In this document: positions 8,623 through 16,825 of the stretch, piece after piece
How the letters are laid out: each line of letters starts with the position of its first letter
Position numbering within the stretch: the first letter of the stretch is position 1
Assembly (NCBI GenBank): GCA_017608625.1
Contig: JAFCFN010000004.1
Location: forward strand, 1-63,167
Origin: Candidatus Woesearchaeota archaeon
GTDB lineage: Archaea > Nanobdellota > Nanobdellia > Woesearchaeales > JAFCFN01
Direction of reading: 5' to 3'
Length of the DNA stretch: 63,167 bases
Made by a program: the position numbers and the translations under genes
Notes under the pieces: model-generated
What the model was told of the DNA's origin: nothing
Database searches by the model: none
Seen by the model: only the letters and a program-made list of their open reading frames with translations

Positions 8623-8735
8623 GTTGTATAATACAACACTTTTCTTTAATTTACTCTTATTTGTTATATCATACAACTAAGTTGTATCATACAACAGAAA
8701 GATTTAAATATCAGTTATTTGTTGTATGATATAAA
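8623..8735. promoter_or_regulatory. Four palindromic operator-like boxes around the HEPN/NTase promoter
   Basis: The boxes follow GTTGTATNATACAAC. They lie at 8623-8637 (perfect arms), 8663-8677 (one mismatch), 8681-8695 (perfect) and 8721-8735 (left arm perfect, right arm decayed). Centre spacings are 40, 18 and 40 bp. The TATA box GATTTAAATA (8701-8710) lies between the third and fourth box, and the fourth ends exactly where the HEPN ATG (8736) begins. A protein bound here would block TBP access and transcription start, as expected for autorepression. Confidence 0.75.
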
Positions 8736-9080
8736 ATGAGTGAAACTGAAGATATTTTAATTAATAATGCTAAAGAATACTTTAAAAATGCGCTAGAAGC
8801 TCAAACTAAAAACGAGTTTAATACAGCAGTCACATTATTTTTTAAAGTAATGACTGCATTGTGTGATTTGTTTATTCTTAGAAAAGAAGGCAGTATACCA
8901 ACTTCCTATGCAAATCGATTCAGAATATTGGAAGCAAGATACAAGGAATTATATGATCTGATTGATAAGGATTTTCCTTTTTATCAGGAAAGTTATAAAA
9001 CAAGACTTACTAAAGAGGTTTCTTTGATTTTATTTGAAGATGTTAAAAAAATATCAAAAATCGTTGGGATTGATCTGTAA
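8736..9080 (+). CDS. HEPN-domain protein, probable toxin-like partner of the adjacent nucleotidyltransferase
   Basis: A 114-residue all-helical protein: LINNAKEYFKNALEAQTKNEFNTAVTLFFKVMTALCDLFILR is the long paired-helix start of HEPN domains that partner with nucleotidyltransferases. The strict RNase motif R-x4-6-H is not evident; RFRILEARYKEL contains arginines but no histidine, so catalysis is uncertain. It could be a structural partner rather than an RNase. The ATG directly abuts an operator-like palindrome and lies about 30 bp past a TATA box, so the mRNA is probably leaderless. The next gene overlaps it by 41 bp, which suggests coupled translation of a two-component pair. Confidence 0.65.
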   Translation: MSETEDILINNAKEYFKNALEAQTKNEFNTAVTLFFKVMTALCDLFILRKEGSIPTSYANRFRILEARYKELYDLIDKDFPFYQESYKTRLTKEVSLILFEDVKKISKIVGIDL

Positions 9081-9621
9081 TAAATTTAAAAGAAAACACA
9101 AGGATATCATAGATATAGTTCTTTATGGTTCTTTGGTAAAGGGAAAAATAAAATCAAGAGATATTGATATAATGGTTATTTTTTTGAATACTGAACTAAA
9201 AACACGTCTAGAAATTATACAAGAGCTTAAAAGACAATTACGCGTTTCTTTAGAAAATGTTGATGTAAAGTCCATGAATTTTTCTGATTTTTTTGATCCT
9301 ACTTTTCTTGCGAGACAGGGAATTTTAATCGAAGGAATAAGCTTGATCGATAAAAAGAGCTTAGCAGAAAAATTAGGATTTAAAAGTTATGCCATATTTA
9401 CTTATAATCTTGCTAATTTATCCCATACTGAGAAAATAAAATTCAATTATGCATTAAATGGTAGAAAAGGGACAGGTGTTTTACAAAATTTAAAAGGAAT
9501 GTCCTTGGGAAAAGGGGTGGTTCAAGTACCAATCACAACTAGTTTAACTTTTGAAGAATTTTTAGAAAAATGGAACATTCAATATAAAATTAAGCACGCC
9601 CTGATATCTTTTTATGTTTGA
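9040..9621 (+). CDS. MNT-type nucleotidyltransferase fused to a small C-terminal domain shared with the 38.5 kb protein
   Basis: The nucleotidyltransferase core is clear: VLYGSLVKGKIKSRDIDIMV, a GS-x9-D-x-D active site, with a later Asp in LENVDVKS. The ATG at 9040 is preferred over TTG at 9034. MNT proteins paired with HEPN proteins often act as antitoxins that AMPylate the partner. The protein is longer than a minimal MNT: after about residue 108 it carries an 80-residue domain with the landmarks IFTYNL, EKIKFNYALNGRKG, LGKGVVQVPI and FEEFLEKW. The same landmarks make up most of the stand-alone protein at 38482-38778. Because both genes have palindromes around their promoters, this domain may be the autoregulatory part; that is inference. 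The 3' end overlaps the convergent NFACT gene by 10 bp. Confidence 0.75.
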   Translation: MLKKYQKSLGLICNKFKRKHKDIIDIVLYGSLVKGKIKSRDIDIMVIFLNTELKTRLEIIQELKRQLRVSLENVDVKSMNFSDFFDPTFLARQGILIEGISLIDKKSLAEKLGFKSYAIFTYNLANLSHTEKIKFNYALNGRKGTGVLQNLKGMSLGKGVVQVPITTSLTFEEFLEKWNIQYKIKHALISFYV

Positions 9622-10724
9622 ATTTCTAGGGTTATCTTCTTCTCTTTAGCATTAACTTCTTTTATTATTTTATGACTTTTCAGCCTTTCTTTAATCTCTT
9701 GCAAAGAGTATTTTTTTCTAGCTTCGTTTATTTGGTTAATGATATCTTTTATTAAATTATACTTTTTATAGATTAGTTCTGCTTTTTTCTGATTTTCTTT
9801 AATTTCATTTTTAAGTTCTTTTATTTGTTCTTTTTGTTTTTCTACTATTCTTAGCTGTTTTTTAATTGCTTTTTGTTTTGCTAATTCAGCTGGAGAAGCT
9901 AATTCCTTTGTAAAATAAAAATCCAGAGCCTCGTTGAATGTTTTTATTTCTTTAAAATTATCTTCCTCATACTGTTGTAAAGGGAATGGAACAATATCTT
10001 GTAGATTTTGGTTTCTATAAATAATGCCTGCTTCGATTTTTTTGTTCTTTAATATTGATAAACTCTTAAAAATTTTGTTGACTTCATCTTTTGTTAAATG
10101 ATTTGCCTTTTTTGTTTTATCTATTTTAGCCAATAAGCAAACTTCTTCTGCATATAACCCTCCTAAACCAAGTTGAACTGCTAAGGTTCTTACTAAATCC
10201 AAATTTGAACTTTTTAGTAACTCTTTTAGTTCTTTGATTTTTAGTTTTAGAAAATTATATTTTTTCTGAGGGTATTTATAGAAAAGTCCTTTTTTAATTT
10301 CTCTGTCCTTCCATTTCTGCTGTTCCAAACAATTGATTATTTTGTTTTCTTCGTCCAATAATATTATGTTACCTTTATCAAATAACTCAATTATTAATTG
10401 ATACTTTTCTTTTTTGGTTTCTAGCGTAAAGCTTATTATCCTTTCAAAACCAAGTTGTTTTACTTCTCTGACCCTTGCATTTGCTAAGTATTTTCTGAGA
10501 AATAAGCAGAAAGAAGATGGTTCGCCATATTTTTCTTTAGATTTTATTAAATAAATTATTTTTCCTGGAATGATTTTGAGGATTTTCTTGCCTTTAGTTG
10601 GCACGTAGAATTGGATAATGAGTTCTTTTTTTGACGGATGATAAATTTGATCTATTCTAGCATTTATTAAGACTTGCAATTCCTTTAATAAGCAAAAATA
10701 GTCTAAGGCTGAAAATTGTCTCAT
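9612..10724 (-). CDS. NFACT-N family protein (NEMF/Rqc2/FbpA-like), lacking NFACT-R
   Basis: A 370-residue protein. Residues 1-200 match the NFACT-N domain: FSALDYFCLLKELQVLINARIDQIYHPSKKELIIQFY, then GEPSSFCLFLRKYLANARV and IISFTLETKKEKYQLIIELFDKGNIILLD. A helix-hairpin-helix stretch follows (TLAVQLGLGGLYAEEVCLLA), then a coiled coil at about 275-350. Archaeal NEMF homologues of about 650 residues continue into NFACT-R (DUF814), which binds nascent-chain tRNA on stalled large ribosomal subunits. That part is absent here. Either NFACT-R is a separate gene elsewhere or the protein works without it. Confidence 0.8.
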   Translation of the reverse strand: MRQFSALDYFCLLKELQVLINARIDQIYHPSKKELIIQFYVPTKGKKILKIIPGKIIYLIKSKEKYGEPSSFCLFLRKYLANARVREVKQLGFERIISFTLETKKEKYQLIIELFDKGNIILLDEENKIINCLEQQKWKDREIKKGLFYKYPQKKYNFLKLKIKELKELLKSSNLDLVRTLAVQLGLGGLYAEEVCLLAKIDKTKKANHLTKDEVNKIFKSLSILKNKKIEAGIIYRNQNLQDIVPFPLQQYEEDNFKEIKTFNEALDFYFTKELASPAELAKQKAIKKQLRIVEKQKEQIKELKNEIKENQKKAELIYKKYNLIKDIINQINEARKKYSLQEIKERLKSHKIIKEVNAKEKKITLEIQT

Positions 10725-10773
10725 AATAAAAAGAAAGAAAAAGGTATTTTTAATGGTTTCTAATCAAATCAAT

Positions 10774-11349
10774 TTATTTTGATTTCTTGTATAGTTCCTT
10801 ATATCTTACAAGTTTATCAAATTCTTTAATAGGTATTTTTATTGCCACTTCTGTTTGATATAAATTGGTGAATACTTCAGACTTTTTTATCAATTCAATA
10901 GCTATTCCTGCTTCCTCAATTTCATGTGGTAGTTTTGATCTCATAAGATTTGCTGCTTTAATAAAAGGGTCATTACCTTCTTTTGTGGGATAATTATCAG
11001 CATAAAACCATATGTGTTTTCCATCCTGGTTTTTAATCATATATTCTTGAAGATCTGATATAACGCATGTTGCTATAGGATATTCATTAGCTTTTCTTTT
11101 ACTTTTAGGTATAGTTTCTCCATATGCATTATACACTTTATCTTTCATGGTTTTTTTGATCATGTTATTCTCAAAATCTGTAGTACTTATAGGCATAGTT
11201 GCACATCCTTGTAATCCCATTAACACACTTAAAGTTAAAGCTGCCAGCCCTTTTTCATTTACATCAGTTGTTAAAATATCTCCAATGCCAGGTATTTTTC
11301 TTACACCATCATTTAATTTTTTTCTTATGTTTTGAATATAGTTTTTCAT
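10774..11349 (-). CDS. Putative lipoprotein of unknown function
   Basis: 191 residues, no family recognised. A hydrophobic segment at about residues 34-48 (GLAALTLSVLMGLQGC) ends in a lipobox-like LQGC, which suggests lipid attachment at Cys49. The 33 residues before it are unusually long and basic for a signal peptide. The rest is a soluble alpha/beta region with IATCVISDLQEYM, HIWFYADNYPTKEGNDPF and EVAIKIPIKEFDKLVRY. No internal ATG gives a clean short signal peptide, although the Met inside SVLMGLQGC exists. It sits between the NFACT gene and the AK6-type kinase on the same strand. Confidence 0.5.
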   Translation of the reverse strand: MKNYIQNIRKKLNDGVRKIPGIGDILTTDVNEKGLAALTLSVLMGLQGCATMPISTTDFENNMIKKTMKDKVYNAYGETIPKSKRKANEYPIATCVISDLQEYMIKNQDGKHIWFYADNYPTKEGNDPFIKAANLMRSKLPHEIEEAGIAIELIKKSEVFTNLYQTEVAIKIPIKEFDKLVRYKELYKKSK

Positions 11350-11410
11350 TCTTTACACACCATAACTAGCATATATCAAGATTTAAAGCATAACTTATAT
11401 ATAAATCTTT

Positions 11411-11911
11411 CTATTTTATACTACTGATTAGTAACAACTTATTTATTTCTATGCCTCTTGTAGTATCAACAACCAAAACCTTATGTTTTAGTTCTTTTGC
11501 CTCATTTAAGCAGACATCAAATATTTCACAATCTAAATTTTCCCTTATTTTTGCTTTATTATACCCTCTTTTTCTCAACCTTTTTTCTAGTGTTTTTAAG
11601 CTGCATTTTGTTATTATGCATAAATCAACATATCTTTTTGGGAGATAGTGGCTTAGATGAGAATCAATAATTATTCCACTTACTGTCCCTTGCCTTCCTT
11701 CTAGGGACTTAATAATGTCTATTATGACTTTGTTCAGTTTTTTAACATCAACAACATAGCATTTCCTTTTTTTATCATAACTTTCTGCTAATTTATGTTC
11801 TTTTATTATCTTGTTAACATCAAGGTATTTGTAGTTTAATTTTTTTGCTAGTTTTTTTGCTAAAGTTGTTTTTCCTGTCCCTACACTACCAGATATAACA
11901 ATAACTTTCAT
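11411..11911 (-). CDS. AK6/Fap7-type adenylate kinase-like NTPase
   Basis: 166 residues. The P-loop GSVGTGKTTLAKKL lies at the start, followed by a DVNKIIKEHKL segment. The AK6 signature region reads IIDSHLSHYLPKRYVDLCIITKCSLKTLEKRLRKRGYNKAKIRENLDCEIFDVCLNEA. Fap7/AK6 proteins bind ATP and act late in small-subunit ribosome assembly in eukaryotes and archaea, with weak adenylate kinase activity. The size matches the family. Upstream on the minus strand is a TTTAAATA box near 11935-11944, just inside the paired-hairpin element at 11952-12006. Confidence 0.82.
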   Translation of the reverse strand: MKVIVISGSVGTGKTTLAKKLAKKLNYKYLDVNKIIKEHKLAESYDKKRKCYVVDVKKLNKVIIDIIKSLEGRQGTVSGIIIDSHLSHYLPKRYVDLCIITKCSLKTLEKRLRKRGYNKAKIRENLDCEIFDVCLNEAKELKHKVLVVDTTRGIEINKLLLISSIK

Positions 11912-11951
11912 GCTATTAGAAAAAGAAAGAAGATATTTAAAGCTTTAGTAG

Positions 11952-12006
11952 CAACCTTCAAAAAGGTTGATCATTTGGGGAACATGCGCTTTGCTTAGTT
12001 CCCCTT
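11952..12006. repeat. Paired-hairpin intergenic element, copy 1
   Basis: Two hairpins in a row. The first is AACCTT/AAGGTT (within 11953-11969). The second is GGGGAAC (11977-11983) with GTTCCCC (11998-12004), whose loop contains ATGCGCTTTGCTTA. The same order of pieces (AACCT, AAAAGGTT, GATC, a G-run, CATGCGCT, GCTTAGT, C-run) recurs at 29508-29556. Both copies lie between the end of one minus-strand gene and the start of the next. It could be a terminator-type or small dispersed element. Confidence 0.6.
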
Positions 12007-12064
12007 TTAAAGATGTTTAATCATCTGGTAAAATTAAAGCTTTGCTTAAAATCTGTTTTGATTT

Positions 12065-12397
12065 TTAGTAGAAAACAGCAACGCATTTATTGTTAATACA
12101 TTTACATGTTCCTTGTCCGCAGTCTAGAGTGTTTGCTTGACATTCCGTTGTGCAGAAAATATTGGTGCAATTTGGTGCATTCTCTTTTGCAGTGCAAGAA
12201 GTAGGATGACAGCATTGTGTAGGAACACAATCTGAATCTTTGATGCATTCGTGTTGCCTAATACAACCACTAATTAAAAATAGAATAAGAATTAAAAAAA
12301 ATATTTTTCTTATAATTTTCTCCTCTTTAATATTCAGGCATTCCTCCTGGCATTCCACTAGAAGGTGTTGATGGAGTTTTCTCTTTTCCACCTGCAA
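12065..12397 (-). CDS. Small cysteine-rich lipoprotein; true start uncertain
   Basis: The credible protein is the last 80 residues: a hydrophobic signal [14 protein letters not shown] with a lipobox, then a compact region with about fourteen cysteines ([36 protein letters not shown]). This resembles small disulfide-rich secreted domains. The only ATG in frame (12397) lies 71 bp inside the thermosome gene and would add an implausible leader. A good Shine-Dalgarno AAAGAGGAG (12320-12328) starts at the thermosome stop and is followed by ATT (12316-12314) and ATA (12313-12311), so a rare start codon or the CTG further up is possible. The function is unknown; it is probably anchored on the outer face of the membrane. 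Confidence 0.6.
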   Translation of the reverse strand: MQVEKRKLHQHLLVECQEECLNIKEEKIIRKIFFLILILFLISGCIRQHECIKDSDCVPTQCCHPTSCTAKENAPNCTNIFCTTECQANTLDCGQGTCKCINNKCVAVFY

Positions 12398-13958
12398 TCA
12401 CATCATCTATTCTTAGAATCATCTCTGCCACTTCTGATGCTGATTTTATTGCCTGAGTTTTTATCTTTAAAGGTTCTATTACTCCTTTTTTCCAGTTGTC
12501 AACTATTTTTCCTGAGTAAACATCTATTCCAGCACTTTTTCTTCCTTTGTTGTGCTCTGCTTTTAATTCTGTTAAGATATCAATTGGATCTAGGCCAGCA
12601 TTTTCTGCTAGTGTTCTTGGAATAATTTCCACTGAGTCAGCAAATGCATTTACTGCAAGCTGCTCTCTTCCAGGCAAAGAGTGAGCGAATTTTCTTAAGC
12701 CTTTTGCAAGCTCTATCTCTACTGCTCCACCACCAGCAACAACCTTTCCAACTCTTAAAGCAGATGTAACATCTCCTATTGCATCCTCTACTGCCCTTTT
12801 GATTTCATCAACAACATGCTCTGTTCCCCCTCTTACTAAAATTGTGACTGCTTTTGGATTTTTACATTCCTCAACATATGTCATTTCTTCATCTCCTATT
12901 TTTAGCTCTCTTACTATTCCTGCTTTTCCTAGATCTTTTTCTGTTAAATCATCTAAGTTAGTTACTACTCTTGCTCCTGTTGCTCTTGCTAGCTTTTCCA
13001 TATCACTCTTTTTAATTCTTCTTGCTGCATAAATGCCTCTCTTTGCTAAGAAATGCTGTGCAATATCGTCTATACCTTTCTGGCAGAATAGTACATTGCA
13101 ACCTGAGCTAGCTACTTTGTCTACCATTGCTTTTAACATTTTTTCTTCTTGATCAATGAATGCCTGCATTTGCTCAGGAGAGGTTATTTGTATTTTTGCG
13201 TCTATTTCTGTGCTTTTAATTTCTAAAGCACAATCTATTAATGCTATTTTGGCATTTTTAACTAGTTTAGGCATAGCAGAATGAACTCTTTCTTTATCTA
13301 AAATAATCCCTTGAATTAATTCAGAATCCTCTACGCCTGCACCTACTTTTTTCTCTATTTTGATATCATCTGTGTTAATAACAATTTTGTCATTTTCTTT
13401 TTCAACAATCTCTTTAACAGCTTTTACAACTAGGTCTGCTAATTTTTCTTTTGCTGTTTCTGCTCCTTTTCCTGTCATTGCTGTTATTGCTATCTTTTTC
13501 AATAATTCAGTGTCTTTTTCAGTTACTTTTTCAGCTATTTTTTCAAGTATAATTTGAGATTGAGCAGCTGCTTGCCTATATCCTCTTGCTAAAACAGTTG
13601 GATGAATTTCCTGATCAAGTAGCCTTTCAGCATTTTTCAATAGCTCTCCAGCAAGTACAACAGCTGTTGTTGTTCCATCCCCTACTTCATCATTTTGAGT
13701 TTTTGCAACCTCCACTATCATTTTTGCAGCAGGATGCTCGACATTTAGTTCTTCTACTATTGTTGCACCGTCATTTGTCACTGTTATATCTCCTAAACTA
13801 TCAACAATCATCTTGTCCATACCTTTTGGACCAAGAGTTGTTCTGACTGTTTCTGCTACTAGCTTGGCTGCCATTATATTTGTTCTTTGCGCATCCCTGC
13901 CAGTAGTTCTTTGATATCCTTCAGGTAATATAAAAATAGGTTGAACCTGATTTGCCAT
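12327..13958 (-). CDS. thsA: Thermosome subunit (group II chaperonin)
   Basis: 543 residues with the full group II chaperonin signature: [28 protein letters not shown], the ATPase loop [16 protein letters not shown], and the late [17 protein letters not shown]. The C-terminus reads GGMPEY, a Gly/Met-rich tail. It folds proteins in an eight- or nine-membered double ring in the cytoplasm. The start at 13958 is chosen because GGGGGTGT lies just before that ATG; the longer frame to 14015 adds 19 residues not typical of the family. A TATA-like TTTATAAATA lies at about 14021-14032. Confidence 0.97.
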   Translation of the reverse strand: MANQVQPIFILPEGYQRTTGRDAQRTNIMAAKLVAETVRTTLGPKGMDKMIVDSLGDITVTNDGATIVEELNVEHPAAKMIVEVAKTQNDEVGDGTTTAVVLAGELLKNAERLLDQEIHPTVLARGYRQAAAQSQIILEKIAEKVTEKDTELLKKIAITAMTGKGAETAKEKLADLVVKAVKEIVEKENDKIVINTDDIKIEKKVGAGVEDSELIQGIILDKERVHSAMPKLVKNAKIALIDCALEIKSTEIDAKIQITSPEQMQAFIDQEEKMLKAMVDKVASSGCNVLFCQKGIDDIAQHFLAKRGIYAARRIKKSDMEKLARATGARVVTNLDDLTEKDLGKAGIVRELKIGDEEMTYVEECKNPKAVTILVRGGTEHVVDEIKRAVEDAIGDVTSALRVGKVVAGGGAVEIELAKGLRKFAHSLPGREQLAVNAFADSVEIIPRTLAENAGLDPIDILTELKAEHNKGRKSAGIDVYSGKIVDNWKKGVIEPLKIKTQAIKSASEVAEMILRIDDVIAGGKEKTPSTPSSGMPGGMPEY

Positions 13959-14101
13959 GCTACACACCCCCTGTTTTTTTTGAAAGAATGTTGGAGTCTT
14001 GAATGATTTGAGCAATACCTATTTATAAACATATCGTTTTAAATTTTTATCTAAAAAAGCAAAAGATTTAAATATCTCTTTATCACTTTTAAGTTACAAA
14101 A

Positions 14102-14728
14102 ATGGAAAAGAAACTTACTAGCGAAGTATTAGATAACATCCTTGATAAAATAGAGAATCCTAACATAGCTGTTGTTGGTCCTGGTTTAAATGAGGATCTA
14201 ATGATCTGTGATGCTTCTCTTTTCTATTATTTAAATAGATTATATAATAGGAGAGGAAAATTGAGTATAATTGATAAATACGATTTTTTCATTAAGTACT
14301 ATAAAAAAGATATTCTATGTCAAAGATTCCCTATGACAAAAAATATAGAATATCTGATAGAGGATATAACTGCAAAGAATAATAGTGTGAAAAGAAAGTT
14401 TGACATTATATCTTATCATTGCAGTGTCCCTTTTATTTCTGCAACAGAAGAGGGTATAAAGAAAGTTATTAATTCAAGTTACTGCTTACTTAAGGAAAAT
14501 GGTAAAGCAATTTTTATGTCATTTTGTGGAGAAAGTGAATACATGTTACACAAATTATTTTCTCAAACAACAAAAATACTGAGATCATTGTTACTTTCTG
14601 ATAAGAGATTTAAGGTTGAGGATTTTAATATAGAAGATTCTTATGTGGCTTATAATGGAACACAAAAAGAGACAATTTGGCCATACTATGCCTGCAATAC
14701 TATGACAATAGCAACAAAACTAAAATGA
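14102..14728 (+). CDS. Rossmann-fold protein, possible SAM methyltransferase
   Basis: 208 residues. A glycine-rich first strand NIAVVGPGLNEDLMI, a second strand with an acidic end (LSIIDKYDF), and a later FDIISYHCSVPF followed by LLKENGKAIFMSF have the order of motifs I, II, IV and V of class I methyltransferases, but motif I is degenerate. I do not recognise the family. A TATA box GATTTAAATA lies about 30 bp before the ATG, so the gene probably starts a leaderless operon. The CMP-kinase gene overlaps its stop (ATGA). Confidence 0.5.
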   Translation: MEKKLTSEVLDNILDKIENPNIAVVGPGLNEDLMICDASLFYYLNRLYNRRGKLSIIDKYDFFIKYYKKDILCQRFPMTKNIEYLIEDITAKNNSVKRKFDIISYHCSVPFISATEEGIKKVINSSYCLLKENGKAIFMSFCGESEYMLHKLFSQTTKILRSLLLSDKRFKVEDFNIEDSYVAYNGTQKETIWPYYACNTMTIATKLK

Positions 14729-15276
14729 TAATAACAATATCTGGTTTGCCTGGAAGTGGGAAAAGCACTGTTGCTAAGTATGTAGCTAAAAAACTTAATC
14801 TTAAACATTACTATATTGGTCAGATTTTAAGGGATATGGCCAAAAAGCAAGGAAAGGTTTTTCAGGATTTTTATAAAGAAGCAGATCCAGAAGAGGTTGA
14901 TAAAAAGGTTGATGAATATCAAAAGAAGTTAGGGATAATAGAAGATAATTTTATCATTGAAGGAAGAACTTCATTTTATTTTATACCTCACTCAACCAAA
15001 GTGTTTTTGACTGTTGATTTAAAAGTAGGCGCTAAAAGGATTTTTGAAGAATCAAAAAGAAGAAAGGAAATTGGATCTGAAAGAACTTACAATAGTTTAG
15101 AGGAGGCAATAAATGATGTTAAAGATAGAATTGAAACAGAGAAAAAGAGATATTGGGAGCTTTATCATCTTGATCATCACAATCTTAAATTATATGACCT
15201 TGTTATTGATTCCACTCATCTGACACCTACTCAAATTGGCGATCTAATAATAGATTATGTAAAAAACAAAAATTGA
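14725..15276 (+). CDS. cmk: Cytidylate kinase (archaeal type)
   Basis: 183 residues from the ATG at 14725, which overlaps the previous stop codon. P-loop ITISGLPGSGKSTVAKYVAKKL, then the archaeal CMP-kinase order: YYIGQILRDMAKKQG, IEGRTSFYFI (base-binding region), a lid-like RRKEIGSERTYNSLEEAINDVKDRIETEKKRYWELY, and a late YDLVIDST. It phosphorylates CMP/dCMP with ATP in pyrimidine salvage. The longer frame from 14677 adds 16 residues lying within the upstream gene and is unlikely. Confidence 0.85.
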   Translation: MIITISGLPGSGKSTVAKYVAKKLNLKHYYIGQILRDMAKKQGKVFQDFYKEADPEEVDKKVDEYQKKLGIIEDNFIIEGRTSFYFIPHSTKVFLTVDLKVGAKRIFEESKRRKEIGSERTYNSLEEAINDVKDRIETEKKRYWELYHLDHHNLKLYDLVIDSTHLTPTQIGDLIIDYVKNKN

Positions 15277-15287
15277 TTTTTTGAAAA

Positions 15288-15953
15288 ATGGAATTTGATA
15301 ATCAGGATTTAATAGACGAGATATACAAAGACATTGGAAAAATAAAGAAGATACATCCTAATTTATTTTTTACAGCAATAACAAAAGATGTTTTTGAAGA
15401 AAAAGCAGTGGATGATGCAGTTATTGTTTACATTTCAAATATTTTAACTAAATTTTTATCTACTGAAAATTTATACAAGCTTGGTAATTATATGATAGAT
15501 ATGCTGAAGATTCGGGGAGAATTAGATTCATATAGGAGATACTTGGCGGATATTCATATTGGTGATTATTCTTTATTCTTTACAGGAGTTTTCCCAGAAA
15601 TTTTTAAAAAAAGAATTGATCCGTACAAACCTATACCTCCAGACAAGTCTTTGTATTTTTATTTTGGTAAGAAAGCCTATATGGACGCTTCAAATAGCTT
15701 TGAAGCAAGGAAGCTTGGTTTAGATGAATTATTTGAGAATCTTTCAAAGGATTTTGAGGAATACTCTTATTTATTAAACATAGTAAAAGAAAGGCATATG
15801 CCAAATAAAAAAGCTTTGACAGATTTAATGCTTAAGGAGTATAATAAATACAAAGAAACAAAAAATATGCTGTACCTGCAAAAAGCAAGATCTATTGCAG
15901 ATGTGCTTAATATAAGGAAAGAACAGTTTCCTGATCTTTATAGAAACCTTTAA
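15288..15953 (+). CDS. Conserved-looking hypothetical protein, mostly helical
   Basis: 221 residues, soluble and predicted mostly helical. No family is recognised. Landmarks are FFTAITKDVFEEKAVDDAVIVYISNILTKFL near the start, DIHIGDYSLFFTGVFPEIFKKR in the middle and FYFGKKAYMDASNSFEARKLGLDELFENLSKDFEEYSYLLNIV later. The evenly charged helices look like a real folded protein. It follows cmk by 11 bp and probably shares its transcript. The last codons hold the TATA box (CCTTTAAATATA, about 15948-15959) for the FKBP gene downstream. Confidence 0.6.
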   Translation: MEFDNQDLIDEIYKDIGKIKKIHPNLFFTAITKDVFEEKAVDDAVIVYISNILTKFLSTENLYKLGNYMIDMLKIRGELDSYRRYLADIHIGDYSLFFTGVFPEIFKKRIDPYKPIPPDKSLYFYFGKKAYMDASNSFEARKLGLDELFENLSKDFEEYSYLLNIVKERHMPNKKALTDLMLKEYNKYKETKNMLYLQKARSIADVLNIRKEQFPDLYRNL

Positions 15954-15978
15954 ATATATTCTCTGATGAATTCTTATC

Positions 15979-16722
15979 ATGTCAGAGAAAATAAAAAAAG
16001 GAGATTTTGTTGAATTAGACTATACTGGTAAAGAAAAAGATTCTGGTTTAGTTTTTGATACAACAATAGAAGATATTGCTAAGAAAAATAATTTGTACAA
16101 CAGGAATGCGAGCTATAAACCCATAATAGTATGCGTTGGAGAAAAACAAATTCTTGCTGGTTTGGATAAAGAATTAGAAGGAAAAGAAGTTGGCAAAAGC
16201 TACTCTTTTGAGATTCCTCCTGAACTTGGCTTTGGAAAGAAAAATGCAAAATTATTAAGAATAATTCCTGCTGCTGTTTTTAAGAAACAGCAGATTAGAC
16301 CTGTGCCAGGATTGCAAGTAAATGTAGATGGAATTATTGGAACAGTTAAAGCAGTTGGAGGAGGAAGAATAATTGTTGATTTTAATCATCCTCTTTCTGG
16401 AAAAACTTTGATTTATGATGTGGATATTAAAAGAATAATTACAGATAAAAAAGATCAAGTAAAAGCATATTTAGATCTTATTGGAATTAAAAATGCTGAT
16501 GTGGCATTATCAAATGATGGAGCAAAGATCAAATTAAAAACGCCACTGCCTGATGAATTTAAGGAAAGACTTTCAAAAAAATTACAAGATCTGGTTAAAC
16601 TTAAAAAGATTGATTTTGAAATTGTAAATGTTAAGAAAGAAGCCTCTAAAAAGATTGAAGAAAAAACATCAACTATCTCTAGTAAAGAGGAGAAAAAAGG
16701 CAAGCAAAAACCAGGTGAATAG
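15979..16722 (+). CDS. FKBP-type peptidyl-prolyl isomerase, long archaeal (SlyD-like) form
   Basis: 247 residues. Residues 1-150 are an FKBP with an IF-domain insertion: KGDFVELDYTGKEKDSGLVFDTT, LAGLDKELEGKEVGKSYSFEIPPELGFG and VDFNHPLSGKTLIYDV. A C-terminal extension of about 95 residues, found in long archaeal FKBPs, ends in a Lys/Glu-rich tail. It isomerises Xaa-Pro bonds and acts as a chaperone in the cytoplasm. It has its own TATA box about 26 bp upstream and a leaderless-type start. A short FKBP paralogue is at 45702-46127. Confidence 0.88.
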   Translation: MSEKIKKGDFVELDYTGKEKDSGLVFDTTIEDIAKKNNLYNRNASYKPIIVCVGEKQILAGLDKELEGKEVGKSYSFEIPPELGFGKKNAKLLRIIPAAVFKKQQIRPVPGLQVNVDGIIGTVKAVGGGRIIVDFNHPLSGKTLIYDVDIKRIITDKKDQVKAYLDLIGIKNADVALSNDGAKIKLKTPLPDEFKERLSKKLQDLVKLKKIDFEIVNVKKEASKKIEEKTSTISSKEEKKGKQKPGE

Positions 16723-16825
16723 AATAGTGTAGAATAATAATTTTTAAATATAAGTAGTGTTTTTATGATTCTCAAGTGGGGAATTATCCTGTTTGTCATA
16801 TTAAAGTGAGGGGTGTTAGAAAAAA

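Noticed and set aside
8623-8735. Palindromic boxes considered as a CRISPR or MITE
   Set aside because: The units are 15 bp, unevenly spaced and placed around a TATA box and a start codon; operator sites fit better.
12365-13846. Plus-strand open frames opposite the thermosome gene
   Set aside because: Leu/Ser-rich shadows of a highly conserved gene.
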